64,000 nt of DNA from Candidatus Desulfobacula maris. Lineage in GTDB: Bacteria; Desulfobacterota; Desulfobacteria; Desulfobacterales; Desulfobacteraceae. The translations under genes were made by a program, and so were the position numbers. Under the pieces are notes generated by a model. The model worked only from the letters and a program-made list of their open reading frames with translations. It was not told where the DNA came from and did not search any database. The stretch lies in the NCBI GenBank assembly GCA_014383445.1, contig JACNHV010000389.1, forward strand, positions 1 to 64,000, given 5' to 3'. This document shows, piece after piece, positions 1 to 10,280 of the stretch (its first letter is position 1; the number at the start of each line of letters is the position of its first letter).

Positions 1-26
1 AAAAAACATTCCAAGAGATAAATCAA

Positions 27-1829
27 ATGAAAAAAACAAAATTTATTATCCTGTTATTATTTTTGCTTGTGCTTGTCGGAATCGTTTTGATTTCCTATGC
101 ACAATTTAAAAAGGAAACTATTAAAGATTACAAGCAGATCAAGGAGAGTGGTCGAAGCCTTATCGGCATGTTGAGCCTGCCTTCCACAGCTTCTCTTTTA
201 TCCGGACCAAACGATTATTTTTTCCGGGAGCTTTCGCAAAACGCCATAAGTAATAAGATTGCCTATTGCATTATCCATGATGCCCAGAGAAAGCCTGTCC
301 TTTTATTCTCGCCTGAGAACATTGACCAGCAGGTGCCGGATATCATCATAAATAAATCTTTGTTGGAATCCGGCTTTATCATGCAGGATTTTTTAACCAC
401 GGACGGACATGAGCTCATTGAATTTGCCAAACCCGTGTTTGCTGACAAAAAAATTGCCGCTGTTGTCAGGCTTGGACTTAAAGTAGCGGACAATAATTTT
501 TTTACCTATGAAAACCTTGTTCTGCCTTTTCAGATTGCTTTTTTTATCATGCTGGCACTGGTGTTTGGTTATTATTGGACGATCCTGTCGTTTAAGCATT
601 TGAAAACCATTAAACTGGCAGATGATGGGACACCTGGAATCAAACCAGGTAAAGGCGATGTTAAAGACATCATAGAAAACCTGGAAGCCTATCTGGCCAG
701 TGTAAAGGAAAAGACAAGTGAGGCTGAAACCCAGCGGCAGCAATTGGAATCCCGTCTTAAAATCAGCCAGTTTGAAAACAAACAATTTTTCAACATTTTT
801 AATGCCTTTGATTTTGGTATCCTGCTCATTGACAACAGGGAGATGGTTTTCTTTGCCAATACATATCTTCTGAATCTTTTAGGACAAAGCGCGGAAGACC
901 TTATTAATTCTTCCTATGATGAAGTTATTGAGCATGAAGACCTTAAAACCTTTATTATGCAGCGCGGTTCTGCCGAGGGGCACCTGATTTCCAAGCATAT
1001 GAAAATAACCTTTGAAAAAACCGATCCTGGTCAGTTTTTTCAAGCCTCTTCATACAATATCACGGATGCCGAAGGATCTTTGTTTATTCGGCTTATCATG
1101 GTGGTGAATATTTCCAGGGAAAAAGAAGCTGAAAAAGCACAACAGGATTTTATCAGCCACATTGCCCACGAATTAAGAACGCCCTTGACCAATATCAAGG
1201 CCTATAATGAAATGATGATGGATGGTGAAATCAACAATGCTGAAATGCAGAAGGAATTTTTTAATACCATCAATGATGAGACAAACCGTCTGGCTAAACT
1301 GATTTCAAGTATTCTGGAGCTTGCTGAAAGTGAAATGGGTCAGCTCACGATTACAAAAGATATGGTCAAGACGGACTGGCTCATGGAGGGATGTATTGAA
1401 GCTGTGGAGGCAGTGGCCAAAGAAAAGAACATTACAATTGAAAGACAGGTCCCGGATAATTTCCCCAAAGTAATGGGGGACAAGGAGATGCTCAAATCTG
1501 CCCTTATTAATATATTGGGAAATGCAGTAAAATATTCACCAGAATCTGCAAGGATTACATTTGCCATCAAGGAAGCCGATGACATGGTTGTCTTTGAAAT
1601 CAATGATACGGGGTATGGTATGGATGAAAAGGATTTGCCCCATATTTTTGAAAAATTTTACCGGTCTGAAAATGAAGATGTCGTGGAACAGACGGGCAGC
1701 GGGCTGGGCCTTGCCATTACTGCTGAGATCATTAAAACCCATGATGGTTTTATTGAGGTCCAAAGTGAACTTGACAAAGGAAGCCAGTTCACGATAAAAA
1801 TACCAAAGGGAGATTTACTCATTGGATAA
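27..1829 (+). CDS. Membrane-bound PAS sensor histidine kinase
   Basis: N-terminal TM segment, second TM near aa 165-185, PAS-like region, HisKA motif FISHIAHELRTPLTNIKAY, HATPase motifs NILGNAVKYSP / NDTGYGM / GSGLGLAI. Confidence 0.93.
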   Translation: MKKTKFIILLLFLLVLVGIVLISYAQFKKETIKDYKQIKESGRSLIGMLSLPSTASLLSGPNDYFFRELSQNAISNKIAYCIIHDAQRKPVLLFSPENIDQQVPDIIINKSLLESGFIMQDFLTTDGHELIEFAKPVFADKKIAAVVRLGLKVADNNFFTYENLVLPFQIAFFIMLALVFGYYWTILSFKHLKTIKLADDGTPGIKPGKGDVKDIIENLEAYLASVKEKTSEAETQRQQLESRLKISQFENKQFFNIFNAFDFGILLIDNREMVFFANTYLLNLLGQSAEDLINSSYDEVIEHEDLKTFIMQRGSAEGHLISKHMKITFEKTDPGQFFQASSYNITDAEGSLFIRLIMVVNISREKEAEKAQQDFISHIAHELRTPLTNIKAYNEMMMDGEINNAEMQKEFFNTINDETNRLAKLISSILELAESEMGQLTITKDMVKTDWLMEGCIEAVEAVAKEKNITIERQVPDNFPKVMGDKEMLKSALINILGNAVKYSPESARITFAIKEADDMVVFEINDTGYGMDEKDLPHIFEKFYRSENEDVVEQTGSGLGLAITAEIIKTHDGFIEVQSELDKGSQFTIKIPKGDLLIG

Positions 1830-2205
1830 TAAAAAAACCATTCTCATTATAGACGATGATGTCCATATCCGGCGGATACTGGAAATCAAGATCAAGCACA
1901 GCGGGTATGATACCCTGACTGCAAAGAATGGAAAGCAGGGTCTGGAAATCATCCAGAATCAAAAACCCGATGCCGTGATTTCTGATTTAAACATGCCCAG
2001 GCTTGACGGCAAAGAACTTTGCATAATGACCAATCCCTTAAAAAAAGACCGCCCTTTTTTTACCATCATCATCACGGCGCGGATCAATCCCCATGAACAG
2101 AAATGGATCGATGAAATGCAGGACACCATTTTTATGGAAAAACCCTTCAGCCCGTCAAAGATAATAGAAGCCCTTGCCCAGTATTTTGAATGGACAACTT
2201 TATGA
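1822..2205 (+). CDS. Single-domain response regulator (receiver)
   Basis: ILIIDDDVHIRR...DAVISDLNMPRLDG...EKPFSP; TTG start overlapping the kinase stop. Confidence 0.9.
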   Translation: MDNKKTILIIDDDVHIRRILEIKIKHSGYDTLTAKNGKQGLEIIQNQKPDAVISDLNMPRLDGKELCIMTNPLKKDRPFFTIIITARINPHEQKWIDEMQDTIFMEKPFSPSKIIEALAQYFEWTTL

Positions 2206-2226
2206 AGATACCCAGGAATATTTTTT

Positions 2227-3711
2227 ATGAAATCAACGGGTTTTGAAGAGATACTTTCCGGGTTCTCAAAAATATCACCTCTGAAGTTTGAGATCTGGAA
2301 TGAAAAGGGTGCTGTCGGAGCCTGTGATCCTGGGGACCTTAAAGGGGTAAGACAATTTTTACCCGGGATAGCGGCCCGTGTTTATGAAGCCGAAGATTTC
2401 CGGCACGAGGAGACTGAAACTCAGGACGGGCTGTTCGGCCTTCCTTTGTTTGATGACGATATCATTGCCGGCGTTCTTCTGGCTTATTTTTCCAACGCCC
2501 ATGATAATGCACAGGTAAGCTGTCCAGATCCTGAGGATGCAAAAACGCTTTTAACCCGGATTGCCGGCATGATCGAAGAAAGATGGGATATGCAAAAGGA
2601 ATCTGATACATTGATCAACGAGCTTGACAAAAGCTATGAATCCCTTCATCTGTATTCAAATGTGGCAACCCAGATAAAAACCCTTAATTTTTCAAGCCAG
2701 ATGATCCTCCATCTGCTCAATGAAATCAAAGAAAATATCAGGATGGACATGGTATTTTCCATCATGCCGGACCGGCCTGATTATTCTGAGATTGTCTGCA
2801 AAGAGGAGGTTAAGATAAAAGATGAGAAGGGATTTGTAGCATCCTTGATTAAGGCCGTTGAAAAGAGCGATAAGGCTCTTGAGGAGGGTTATTTTATTGT
2901 AAATAATTCAACGGATGAAAAATTGTTTTCAAAGATCCATAAAGACCCCTTCAGGTTTCTTGCCGTAAAAATCATGCACAATGAAAGCTTTTATGGGTGG
3001 CTTGGGATTTTCTCCTTTAGCATGGACGATATTATCAAGCGCAGCGAACTTCGCCTTCTGGTTTCCATTGCAGAACAGATCGGTGTGGTTATTGCCAATA
3101 CAGACCTGTACCATAATCTTGAAGATTTTGGCATCAATATCGTAAAATCCCTTATCGTAACCATTGAAGCCAAGGATGTTTACACGGGGGGCCATTCTGA
3201 ACGGGTGCATCATGTCAGTATGCTTATAGCCCAGGAGGCTGGAATCAGTGAGGAAGACAGGAAAGTTTTAAACTGGTCTGCCCTGCTCCATGATGTGGGT
3301 AAAATAGGCATTCCCGAAGCCATACTCAACAAGCCTGCCCGGCTGAGCGACAAAGAATATTCCATCATCAAAGGACACCCTTTAAAAGGCGCAGAAATAA
3401 TTTCGCCCCTGGATTATCTTGCAGGTTCTATTCCAGGGGTTCTCCATCACCATGAGGCCTATGACGGCACGGGTTATCCTTCCCGCATAAAAGGCCAAGA
3501 GATCCCTTTGTTTTCAAGGATCATTTCTGTTGCAGATACTTTTGACGCCATTACATCGGACCGGGCCTATAGAAAAGGCGCTTCCTTTGAAAAGGGACGT
3601 AAAATCATAAATGAAGTCTCAGGAACCCAGCTGGATCCTGAGATGGTTGCGGTTTTTAATAAGGTTTACAAGAGAGCAAGAACCTGGCTTGCAGAAGGGC
3701 AAATTAAATAA
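2227..3711 (+). CDS. HD-GYP domain protein with N-terminal GAF-like region
   Basis: GGHSERVHHVSMLIA, LLHDVGKIGIPEAILNKPARLS, HHHEAYDGTGYP. Confidence 0.92.
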   Translation: MKSTGFEEILSGFSKISPLKFEIWNEKGAVGACDPGDLKGVRQFLPGIAARVYEAEDFRHEETETQDGLFGLPLFDDDIIAGVLLAYFSNAHDNAQVSCPDPEDAKTLLTRIAGMIEERWDMQKESDTLINELDKSYESLHLYSNVATQIKTLNFSSQMILHLLNEIKENIRMDMVFSIMPDRPDYSEIVCKEEVKIKDEKGFVASLIKAVEKSDKALEEGYFIVNNSTDEKLFSKIHKDPFRFLAVKIMHNESFYGWLGIFSFSMDDIIKRSELRLLVSIAEQIGVVIANTDLYHNLEDFGINIVKSLIVTIEAKDVYTGGHSERVHHVSMLIAQEAGISEEDRKVLNWSALLHDVGKIGIPEAILNKPARLSDKEYSIIKGHPLKGAEIISPLDYLAGSIPGVLHHHEAYDGTGYPSRIKGQEIPLFSRIISVADTFDAITSDRAYRKGASFEKGRKIINEVSGTQLDPEMVAVFNKVYKRARTWLAEGQIK

Positions 3712-3712
3712 T

Positions 3713-4054
3713 ATGAGTCCCAGCGTCTCCATAAAAGATATTACCATTAAAAATATTAACGGCAAAACCGTTCTTGGCCCTGTTACCTCCCTGACCCATA
3801 AAAACTGTGAACAGCTGGAGCGGTTTTTTAAAAATCTTTTAGCCAAGGGTGTTGTGGATATTGTCATTGATATGAAATCCGTGCCCTTACTTGACAGCTG
3901 TGCCCTTGAACTTTTGGTGGAAATGCAGAAGCAGTTGAAAAAAAAAGGGCGGGACCTGATTATTTCAGATATGAATGATGTGTGCACAGACATATTGGTG
4001 TGTGTGAAATTGATCAATGAGTTCAAAGTCGTAACAACAAAGAAAGCTCGATAA
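3713..4054 (+). CDS. STAS-domain (anti-sigma factor antagonist-like) protein
   Basis: ATG at 3713 in frame with the ORF 3611..4054; VDIVIDMKSVPLLDSCALELLVEMQKQLKKKGRDLIISDMN. Confidence 0.8.
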   Translation: MSPSVSIKDITIKNINGKTVLGPVTSLTHKNCEQLERFFKNLLAKGVVDIVIDMKSVPLLDSCALELLVEMQKQLKKKGRDLIISDMNDVCTDILVCVKLINEFKVVTTKKAR

Positions 4055-5763
4055 TGAGCCCGAAAAACATGCCAAAAAGAATCAAGCTCGGGGAAATTCT
4101 GGTCCGCCAGAAAAAATTAACCCCTGGGAAACTTTTTGAACTTCTTGAAATTCAGTCCCAGACAGCCCAGAGTCTGGGGTATCTTCTTACCAAGCAGAAG
4201 ATCATCACAGATGAGGAATTGAACCATGCCCTGAGCGAACAGCTGGGCATCCCCCATATATCCCTGAGAAAAGGGATGGTTGATCCGGCAATCGTTGATA
4301 TCCTTCCAAAGGAAAAAGCCATCCAGATGAACGTGATCCCCATGTTCCGTGTGAACAATGTCCTGACGGTGGCCACCAGCGATCCCCATGATTTTTTCAA
4401 ACAGGATAAAATTGCCGAGATAACAAAGTTCCTTATCCAGCAGGTTTCCTGCTCCCGCGCTGATATCAATAAAGCCATTGAAGAATGCTATCAGGGACAG
4501 ATCAGCATTGATGATGTCATCTCCAGTGTTGACGAAGGCGAGCTTGCCTTTGTTGAAGAGAGCACGGAGGCCACGGTCAGTGAAATTGCAAAAATGGCCG
4601 AGGGAAGCCCCGTTGTAAACCTCACCAACCTGATCCTTCTCAAGGCAATTCGTAAAGCAGCCAGCGATATCCACATAGAGCCCCAGCAGGACAATTTCAT
4701 GGTAAGAGCCCGGGTAGACGGTATTCTCTATGAACTGATGACCCATGGGATGGAGCGCCATTCAGCTGTAGTGTCAAGGCTTAAGGTCATGGCAAGCCTG
4801 GATATTTCAGAGCGGCGAATGCCCCAGGACGGCAGGATCCAGGTCACGGTGGACGGCAGGCTTATAGATCTGCGGTTTTCTTCTCTGCCCGGCTATTATG
4901 GCGAAAAAGTGGTTTTAAGGATCCTGGACCGCAGTAAATCCGTACTGGATATCAACCGACTCGGGTTTGACCAGTCTTTGCTGGCCCTTTTCAAGGAACT
5001 GCTTAGAAGACCCTATGGCCTGATCATTGTCTGCGGTCCCACGGGAAGCGGCAAAACTACAACCCTGTATGCTGCCGTAAATCTTCTCAATACCATTGAA
5101 AAAAATATCGTTACCATTGAAGACCCCGTTGAATATCAGATCAGCGGCATCACCCAGGTTCCCGTGAAATCAGCCATAGGCCTCACCTTTGCCAGAATTT
5201 TAAGGCATGTCCTGCGCCAGGACCCGGATATTGTTCTTGTGGGAGAGATCCGGGACAGGGAAACGGCTAAAATTGCCATTGAGGCATCATTGACTGGCTG
5301 CCTTGTTCTTTCCACCCTGCATACCAATGACAGTCCCAGTACCATTACCCGGCTCCTTGAAATGGGGATAGAACCCTATTTGATTTCATCTTCCCTGCTG
5401 GCTTCAATCGGCCAGCGTCTGGCAAGGTCCATCTGCCCGAGCTGCAAGACTGATTTTTTCCCGCCCAAAGAAGTGATCCAGGCTCTGGGCTTTGATGAAA
5501 ATAAAAATCTTAAACTTATCCGGGGAAGGGGATGCACTTCGTGTTTTGACTCAGGATTCAAGGGCCGTATCGGTATCCACGAGATGCTGGTTAATGAACC
5601 AGGGCTTCAAAAGCTTATCTTAAGCAATCCAACCATTGACAGGCTCAAGGAATATCTTGATAAAAAAGGTTTTATAACCATGCAGCAGGACGGGTATAAA
5701 AAAGTTCTTGCAGGAGATACCACAATTGAAGAGGTGCAAATGCTGACCGTGGGGGAAGAGTAA
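4054..5763 (+). CDS. gspE: GspE/PilB-type secretion/assembly ATPase
   Basis: MshEN-like N-terminus, Walker A GPTGSGKTTTLYA, IEDPVEYQI, GEIRDRETAKIAIEASLTG, C-terminal CPSC...CTSC. Confidence 0.96.
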   Translation: MSPKNMPKRIKLGEILVRQKKLTPGKLFELLEIQSQTAQSLGYLLTKQKIITDEELNHALSEQLGIPHISLRKGMVDPAIVDILPKEKAIQMNVIPMFRVNNVLTVATSDPHDFFKQDKIAEITKFLIQQVSCSRADINKAIEECYQGQISIDDVISSVDEGELAFVEESTEATVSEIAKMAEGSPVVNLTNLILLKAIRKAASDIHIEPQQDNFMVRARVDGILYELMTHGMERHSAVVSRLKVMASLDISERRMPQDGRIQVTVDGRLIDLRFSSLPGYYGEKVVLRILDRSKSVLDINRLGFDQSLLALFKELLRRPYGLIIVCGPTGSGKTTTLYAAVNLLNTIEKNIVTIEDPVEYQISGITQVPVKSAIGLTFARILRHVLRQDPDIVLVGEIRDRETAKIAIEASLTGCLVLSTLHTNDSPSTITRLLEMGIEPYLISSSLLASIGQRLARSICPSCKTDFFPPKEVIQALGFDENKNLKLIRGRGCTSCFDSGFKGRIGIHEMLVNEPGLQKLILSNPTIDRLKEYLDKKGFITMQQDGYKKVLAGDTTIEEVQMLTVGEE

Positions 5764-5766
5764 TAG

Positions 5767-6879
5767 ATGCCTATCACCATTCAATCCAAAGCCAGACCCG
5801 GTATTCAAAAGGGGAAGAAAAAGTCTTTCAGCTTCAGCAGTGGTTCAGTAAAACAAAAGGAACTGTTTTTTTTCCTGACCCAGCTGTCCCTGATGGTAGA
5901 GGTTGGCATTTCACTGAGCCGCGCCATTGAAACCATTCGAGTCCAGACAACCAATGATTATTTTAAAAAGATTCTGGAAGCAATGGTAAAGGATATTGAG
6001 GAAGGCCATCAGCTGTCTGCTGCAATGAGCCGTCATCCCAAGGTGTTTAAAAGTGTTTATGTCAACATGATACGGTCAGGAGAGACGGGCGGGTTTTTAC
6101 CCAGGGTAATTGACAGCATCATTGAAATGCTGGAAAAACAGCAGGCCATCCGATCCCGTCTTCGAGGCGCAATGGCCTATCCCATGGTTCTCTGCGGTCT
6201 GGCCTTTGTAGTAACCCTTTTTGTCCTCATTGGCATTCTGCCCAAATTCATGGTGTTTTTTGAAGGCAAATATCATATCCTGCCGCCCACAACAAGGATT
6301 ATGATGGGTTTAAGTGTTTTTCTGCGGTCCTATTGGTGGGGTTGTATCCTGGGTGCTGTAGGTCTTGTGGCAGGGATCAGGGTTTATCTGTCATCAAAAG
6401 CCTTTGCCCTTCACAGGGACTGGCTTGCCATTCATGTTAAACTGTTTTCAAAATTGTCCAATAATATTTATACGGGGTTTTTTCTGCGAACCCTGGGGAC
6501 CATGCTGGAGAACGGTATCCCTCTGGCAGATGCTATTTCCATTGCCGGCAATACCATTGAAAATACCTATTATAAAGCATATGTGGAAAATATCCGTACC
6601 ATTATTGAAGAAGGCGGTCATTTTTCAAAGGGGTTTGCCTTAAATAAAAATATCCATGAATCTGTAAAGCAGATGATCACCGTGGGAGAGGATGTGGGAA
6701 AACTGCCTGAGGTCATGCTCAAGTTATCCAAAGTATATGAAAGCGAAACAGAAGAGAGCCTGAATCAGATAGCTTCCTTGATTGAACCCATTGCCCTGGT
6801 CTTCATGGGAATTGTTGTTTTTATTATTGTATCCTCCATTATTCTTCCCATGTTCCGCCTTGCCGGGGCCATGAAATGA
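5767..6879 (+). CDS. gspF: GspF/PilC-type inner membrane platform protein
   Basis: FFLTQLSLMVEVGISLSRAIE, MIRSGETGGFLPRVIDSI, VGEDVGKLPEVMLKLSKVYE; three hydrophobic segments. Confidence 0.95.
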   Translation: MPITIQSKARPGIQKGKKKSFSFSSGSVKQKELFFFLTQLSLMVEVGISLSRAIETIRVQTTNDYFKKILEAMVKDIEEGHQLSAAMSRHPKVFKSVYVNMIRSGETGGFLPRVIDSIIEMLEKQQAIRSRLRGAMAYPMVLCGLAFVVTLFVLIGILPKFMVFFEGKYHILPPTTRIMMGLSVFLRSYWWGCILGAVGLVAGIRVYLSSKAFALHRDWLAIHVKLFSKLSNNIYTGFFLRTLGTMLENGIPLADAISIAGNTIENTYYKAYVENIRTIIEEGGHFSKGFALNKNIHESVKQMITVGEDVGKLPEVMLKLSKVYESETEESLNQIASLIEPIALVFMGIVVFIIVSSIILPMFRLAGAMK

Positions 6880-6982
6880 TTTTTTTTTTAAAAAAATGCA
6901 TTTTCCTCTTGAAATTTATATTTTAATGGTGCAAGAATACGTTCAACATTAGAAAATTCATAAAATTCAGTATAAATAATTC

Positions 6983-7552
6983 ATGGAGGAGCACGTGATC
7001 AATCAAAAAAAAGATCGAAAAACAAAGTTCGGAAATCATGGATTCACATTGATTGAAATTTTGATTGTGGTTATGGTACTGGGTATTTTAGCCATGGTAA
7101 TTGTGCCTCAGATTACTGTTTCCACGCAGGATGCAAAGGTGAGTACTTTGCAGACGAACCTGAGTGCAATGAGAAATGCAATTGAATTATATGCTGTCCA
7201 GCATAACGGTGCCTATCCAGGGCTCTACGATGGAGTAACTGCAGGGGCCACCCCGACTTTATCTATAGCTGGTAATGTTGTCGCTGCTTTTACTAATCAG
7301 TTAACACAATACACAGACATTAATGGTATTTTTGCTGTAACTAAAGACAGTACCTACAAATTTGGTCCTTATCTCAAAGGCGCAGCACTGCCGACTAATC
7401 CTTTTACTGACTCGGCAACGGTTGCTTGCGATATTGCTATAGACGTTATTACAACAAAAGCATTAACTGTTCCAGCCACCGCTTGGAAATTTTATGTTAT
7501 CACTGGAATTTTAATCGCTAATGACGGCGGTACCGGTCATATAGATCTTTAA
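6983..7552 (+). CDS. Major pseudopilin/prepilin (GspG-like)
   Basis: NHGFTLIEILIVVMVLGILAMVIVPQ class III prepilin signal. Confidence 0.9.
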   Translation: MEEHVINQKKDRKTKFGNHGFTLIEILIVVMVLGILAMVIVPQITVSTQDAKVSTLQTNLSAMRNAIELYAVQHNGAYPGLYDGVTAGATPTLSIAGNVVAAFTNQLTQYTDINGIFAVTKDSTYKFGPYLKGAALPTNPFTDSATVACDIAIDVITTKALTVPATAWKFYVITGILIANDGGTGHIDL

Positions 7553-7569
7553 TACTGGTTAATTTTTTC

Positions 7570-8124
7570 ATGGCTGGGAGTTCAATAAAAAAGAATGGAT
7601 TTACCCTTATTGAACTCCTCGTAATTGTCATGATCCTTGGTATTTTGCTCATGGCGGGCGTACCAGCTTTAACTTCCGTCATGGCAGACAGCAAACTTTC
7701 ATCAGCCGGCACGATCATGGTCAGTGCTATTGAATACACGGCCAGCCTCAGCATCAAATATAAGCGGCCCTTCCAGTTTGAGGCTGATGTAAACAACAAT
7801 TTTTTTCAAATCAAGGACACAGCCCCATACCCTGATCCGGATCCGGATCCGGGTGATCCTTCTGAAACCATCCGGTTGAATAACCTGCCCCCCGTCAATG
7901 GCGATGATATTGTTTTTAATCCTCTGGCAGGCACCTGGTATATTGTGGATTTTGATACAACGGGCAATTTTGACGGGGTTTCCATTGATTCCGGCCCGGC
8001 AGCTTTAAAATTTTTTCCGGACGGCCATTCCGCCTATACTGACAGTCAATATGTCTTAAGTCTTGGGGAACTTTCAAATACCATTACCATCAACGGAATC
8101 ACGGGGAGGATAACGGTTGATTAA
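7570..8124 (+). CDS. Pseudopilin (GspH-like)
   Basis: KKNGFTLIELLVIVMILGILLMAGVPAL prepilin signal. Confidence 0.85.
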   Translation: MAGSSIKKNGFTLIELLVIVMILGILLMAGVPALTSVMADSKLSSAGTIMVSAIEYTASLSIKYKRPFQFEADVNNNFFQIKDTAPYPDPDPDPGDPSETIRLNNLPPVNGDDIVFNPLAGTWYIVDFDTTGNFDGVSIDSGPAALKFFPDGHSAYTDSQYVLSLGELSNTITINGITGRITVD

Positions 8125-8518
8125 ATTGTCTTCATCCGGGTTTACCCTGTTTGAAATTATCGTGGCTATGTTTGTTATTTCCATTGCCGTCATTCCCATG
8201 ATGCAAAGCTTTGGCCCGACCATGATGACAGCAGGTGCCGTGGAAAAAACAGCTGTTCTGACAAATCAGGCCAGGGCAACCATGGAGCGCCTGCTGGCCC
8301 TAGATTTTGACACTTTGAAGTTAAAACTCGCTGAAGTCCAGCCCCTTTCCGGCAATGCTGTTTTTGGCGATTCAGATGAAACCTTTACTTTTGAAGCTGG
8401 CACTTATTCTCCTGCAATAACCATAAGTGATGCATCTGGGGATGCCAGTAAAACCCTTCTGGATCTGACTGTCAGCCTTGCAGGCATGAACTTTTCCACA
8501 AGAAAGGCAGACTATTGA
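8117..8518 (+). CDS. Pseudopilin (GspI-like)
   Basis: SSGFTLFEIIVAMFVISIAVIPM; TTG start overlapping the upstream stop. Confidence 0.82.
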   Translation: MIKLSSSGFTLFEIIVAMFVISIAVIPMMQSFGPTMMTAGAVEKTAVLTNQARATMERLLALDFDTLKLKLAEVQPLSGNAVFGDSDETFTFEAGTYSPAITISDASGDASKTLLDLTVSLAGMNFSTRKADY

Positions 8519-9168
8519 AGCCCCTTAAAAATAAAAAAGGATTTACCCTTTTTGAGCTCATCCTGGCAGTGGCTGTTCTGGGGCTGATCATGACATCCTT
8601 TCAAGGGATTCTGGGACAATCTCTTTCCACCCATAAGGATACCCAGGAAAAACTGGAACAGGTTTCCCAGGCAAGATTTGCCATGGACCGCATTGCCATG
8701 CTGATCAGGGAAACAGGTCTTATAAATATTCCTGTAGCAAAACTAACACTTGAATCCAGTGCCTCCTCCCTTGAGATTGAGGAGCGGATCATGAATTTTT
8801 ATAATAATTCTACTCACAGCTTTGTCCTGGCCGGGGATGCATATCTGGATGCAGATAATAACTATAATTATATTATCAATGATAATGTTACAACTGATCC
8901 CGTTGACTGGATCATCATCAGCCTGGATACAACGGATCCGGACAACACAAAACTTGTTGAACGACTGCCGGACTACAGCACGGCTGCTTTTGCCGATAAA
9001 ATGCCCGAAAGGATCCTGTGTGAAAACATAACTAAGTTTGAAGTTACCCGGGGCAGTGTTGATGAAAAACTTCATCATCTGATTAAAATTGAACTTGCTC
9101 TTGGCAGCGGAATCAATCAAATATCCTTTACAACAAGGGCCATTGCAGGAAAATTGCTTATATTATGA
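8515..9168 (+). CDS. Pseudopilin (GspJ-like)
   Basis: KKGFTLFELILAVAVLGLIMTSFQGIL; overlapping start. Confidence 0.82.
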   Translation: MKPLKNKKGFTLFELILAVAVLGLIMTSFQGILGQSLSTHKDTQEKLEQVSQARFAMDRIAMLIRETGLINIPVAKLTLESSASSLEIEERIMNFYNNSTHSFVLAGDAYLDADNNYNYIINDNVTTDPVDWIIISLDTTDPDNTKLVERLPDYSTAAFADKMPERILCENITKFEVTRGSVDEKLHHLIKIELALGSGINQISFTTRAIAGKLLIL

Positions 9169-10280
9169 TGCTGACAAAAAAATATCCTATTGCCTTTGAT
9201 ATCGGGTTCCATGATATCCATGCCCTCCAGCTTGGAAAAAGCCGGGACAGATTCAGTATACAATCCATGTTTCATCAAAAACTGGAAAAGGATTTGACGG
9301 ATATCAGACAAAGCAGCCCGGATTTGATTGAAGCTTTGAAAATCATAAAAAAACAGGGCCGGTTTAAAGGCAACAGGGCCGTTATCCATATCCCGGCTCA
9401 CAAGGTGTTTTCATTTCCCATTGAATTTGTATTAAACAAAGATGAAACAATGGAGGAAGCCATCATTCGGGAGGTTGAGCAGAACCTTCCCTATCCCCTG
9501 GAAGAGGCCGTGATTGATTATCCTTCAATGACAAGCTCAATCCCTAAAAAGCCTCAAAAAGTGATTATTGTTTCCGTTCATAGAAGCGATGTTGAAGAAA
9601 TTCTCATGGTATTTAAAAAAGCTGGCTTCAGGCCGGATGCCCTGGATTTCAGGCCTATTTCCTCCATACGCCTTCATCAATATCTTGCCCGGGTTTCTTC
9701 TGACGATCCTTCTGTTATCTGTTATGTGGGCAGAGAAGAGTCCAGTGTTCAGATTTTCAATAACGACCGGATCCTGGCAATGAATAAATTTCCCTGGGGG
9801 CTTGGCAGGGTTATCGAGAAATTGAATGTCAATCTAGGGTTCAAGGAAACAACGGACAATGCTCAGGTTCTGCTGAAGCAGCACGGCATCAGGTTAAACG
9901 CTTCTGGAAAAACAATAAAGGCTGCCCAGCCCCCAGATGATTCCACTGATGATCCCCCTGACTCCAATATCGGTCCCATTGTTTCCAGGATCATTACCCC
10001 TACCATTGAAGAACTGGTATTTGAGTTTCATAAAATCCTTGGGTATATCCGGAATAAAGAGGGGATTCACAAGATCAATGATATCTCTTTTTATGGTGCT
10101 GCATCCATGATTACAGGCCTTGATCACTATATTGAAAACCGTATGAATATCCCTGCAAAAACCATCAACATCCTGGATCATATTGATATTAAACCGGATC
10201 TTGTGGCAGAGGGTTTTAATGACATCACGCCCTTTGCTGCAGCCCTGGGTCTTGCCATGAGGGAGATTTCATGGCTCTAA
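9165..10280 (+). CDS. pilM: PilM/GspL-type actin-fold assembly protein
   Basis: PIAFDIGFHDIHALQLGK..., AIIREVEQNLPYPLEEAVIDYP; position in pilus operon. Confidence 0.82.
   Translation: MMLTKKYPIAFDIGFHDIHALQLGKSRDRFSIQSMFHQKLEKDLTDIRQSSPDLIEALKIIKKQGRFKGNRAVIHIPAHKVFSFPIEFVLNKDETMEEAIIREVEQNLPYPLEEAVIDYPSMTSSIPKKPQKVIIVSVHRSDVEEILMVFKKAGFRPDALDFRPISSIRLHQYLARVSSDDPSVICYVGREESSVQIFNNDRILAMNKFPWGLGRVIEKLNVNLGFKETTDNAQVLLKQHGIRLNASGKTIKAAQPPDDSTDDPPDSNIGPIVSRIITPTIEELVFEFHKILGYIRNKEGIHKINDISFYGAASMITGLDHYIENRMNIPAKTINILDHIDIKPDLVAEGFNDITPFAAALGLAMREISWL

Noticed and set aside
263-785. ORFs on the minus strand inside the histidine kinase gene (and similar antisense ORFs across the window)
   Set aside because: They overlap clear coding genes, carry no recognisable domain, and are expected by chance in long coding frames.
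4117-4761. 214-aa minus-strand ORF opposite gspE
   Set aside because: Shadow of the gspE coding frame; no motifs and no plausible start context.
7831-7856. GATCCG microsatellite (cctgatccggatccggatccgggtgatcct)
   Set aside because: Very short and in-frame, encoding a PDPDPDPGDP linker in a pseudopilin; not enough to call phase variation.
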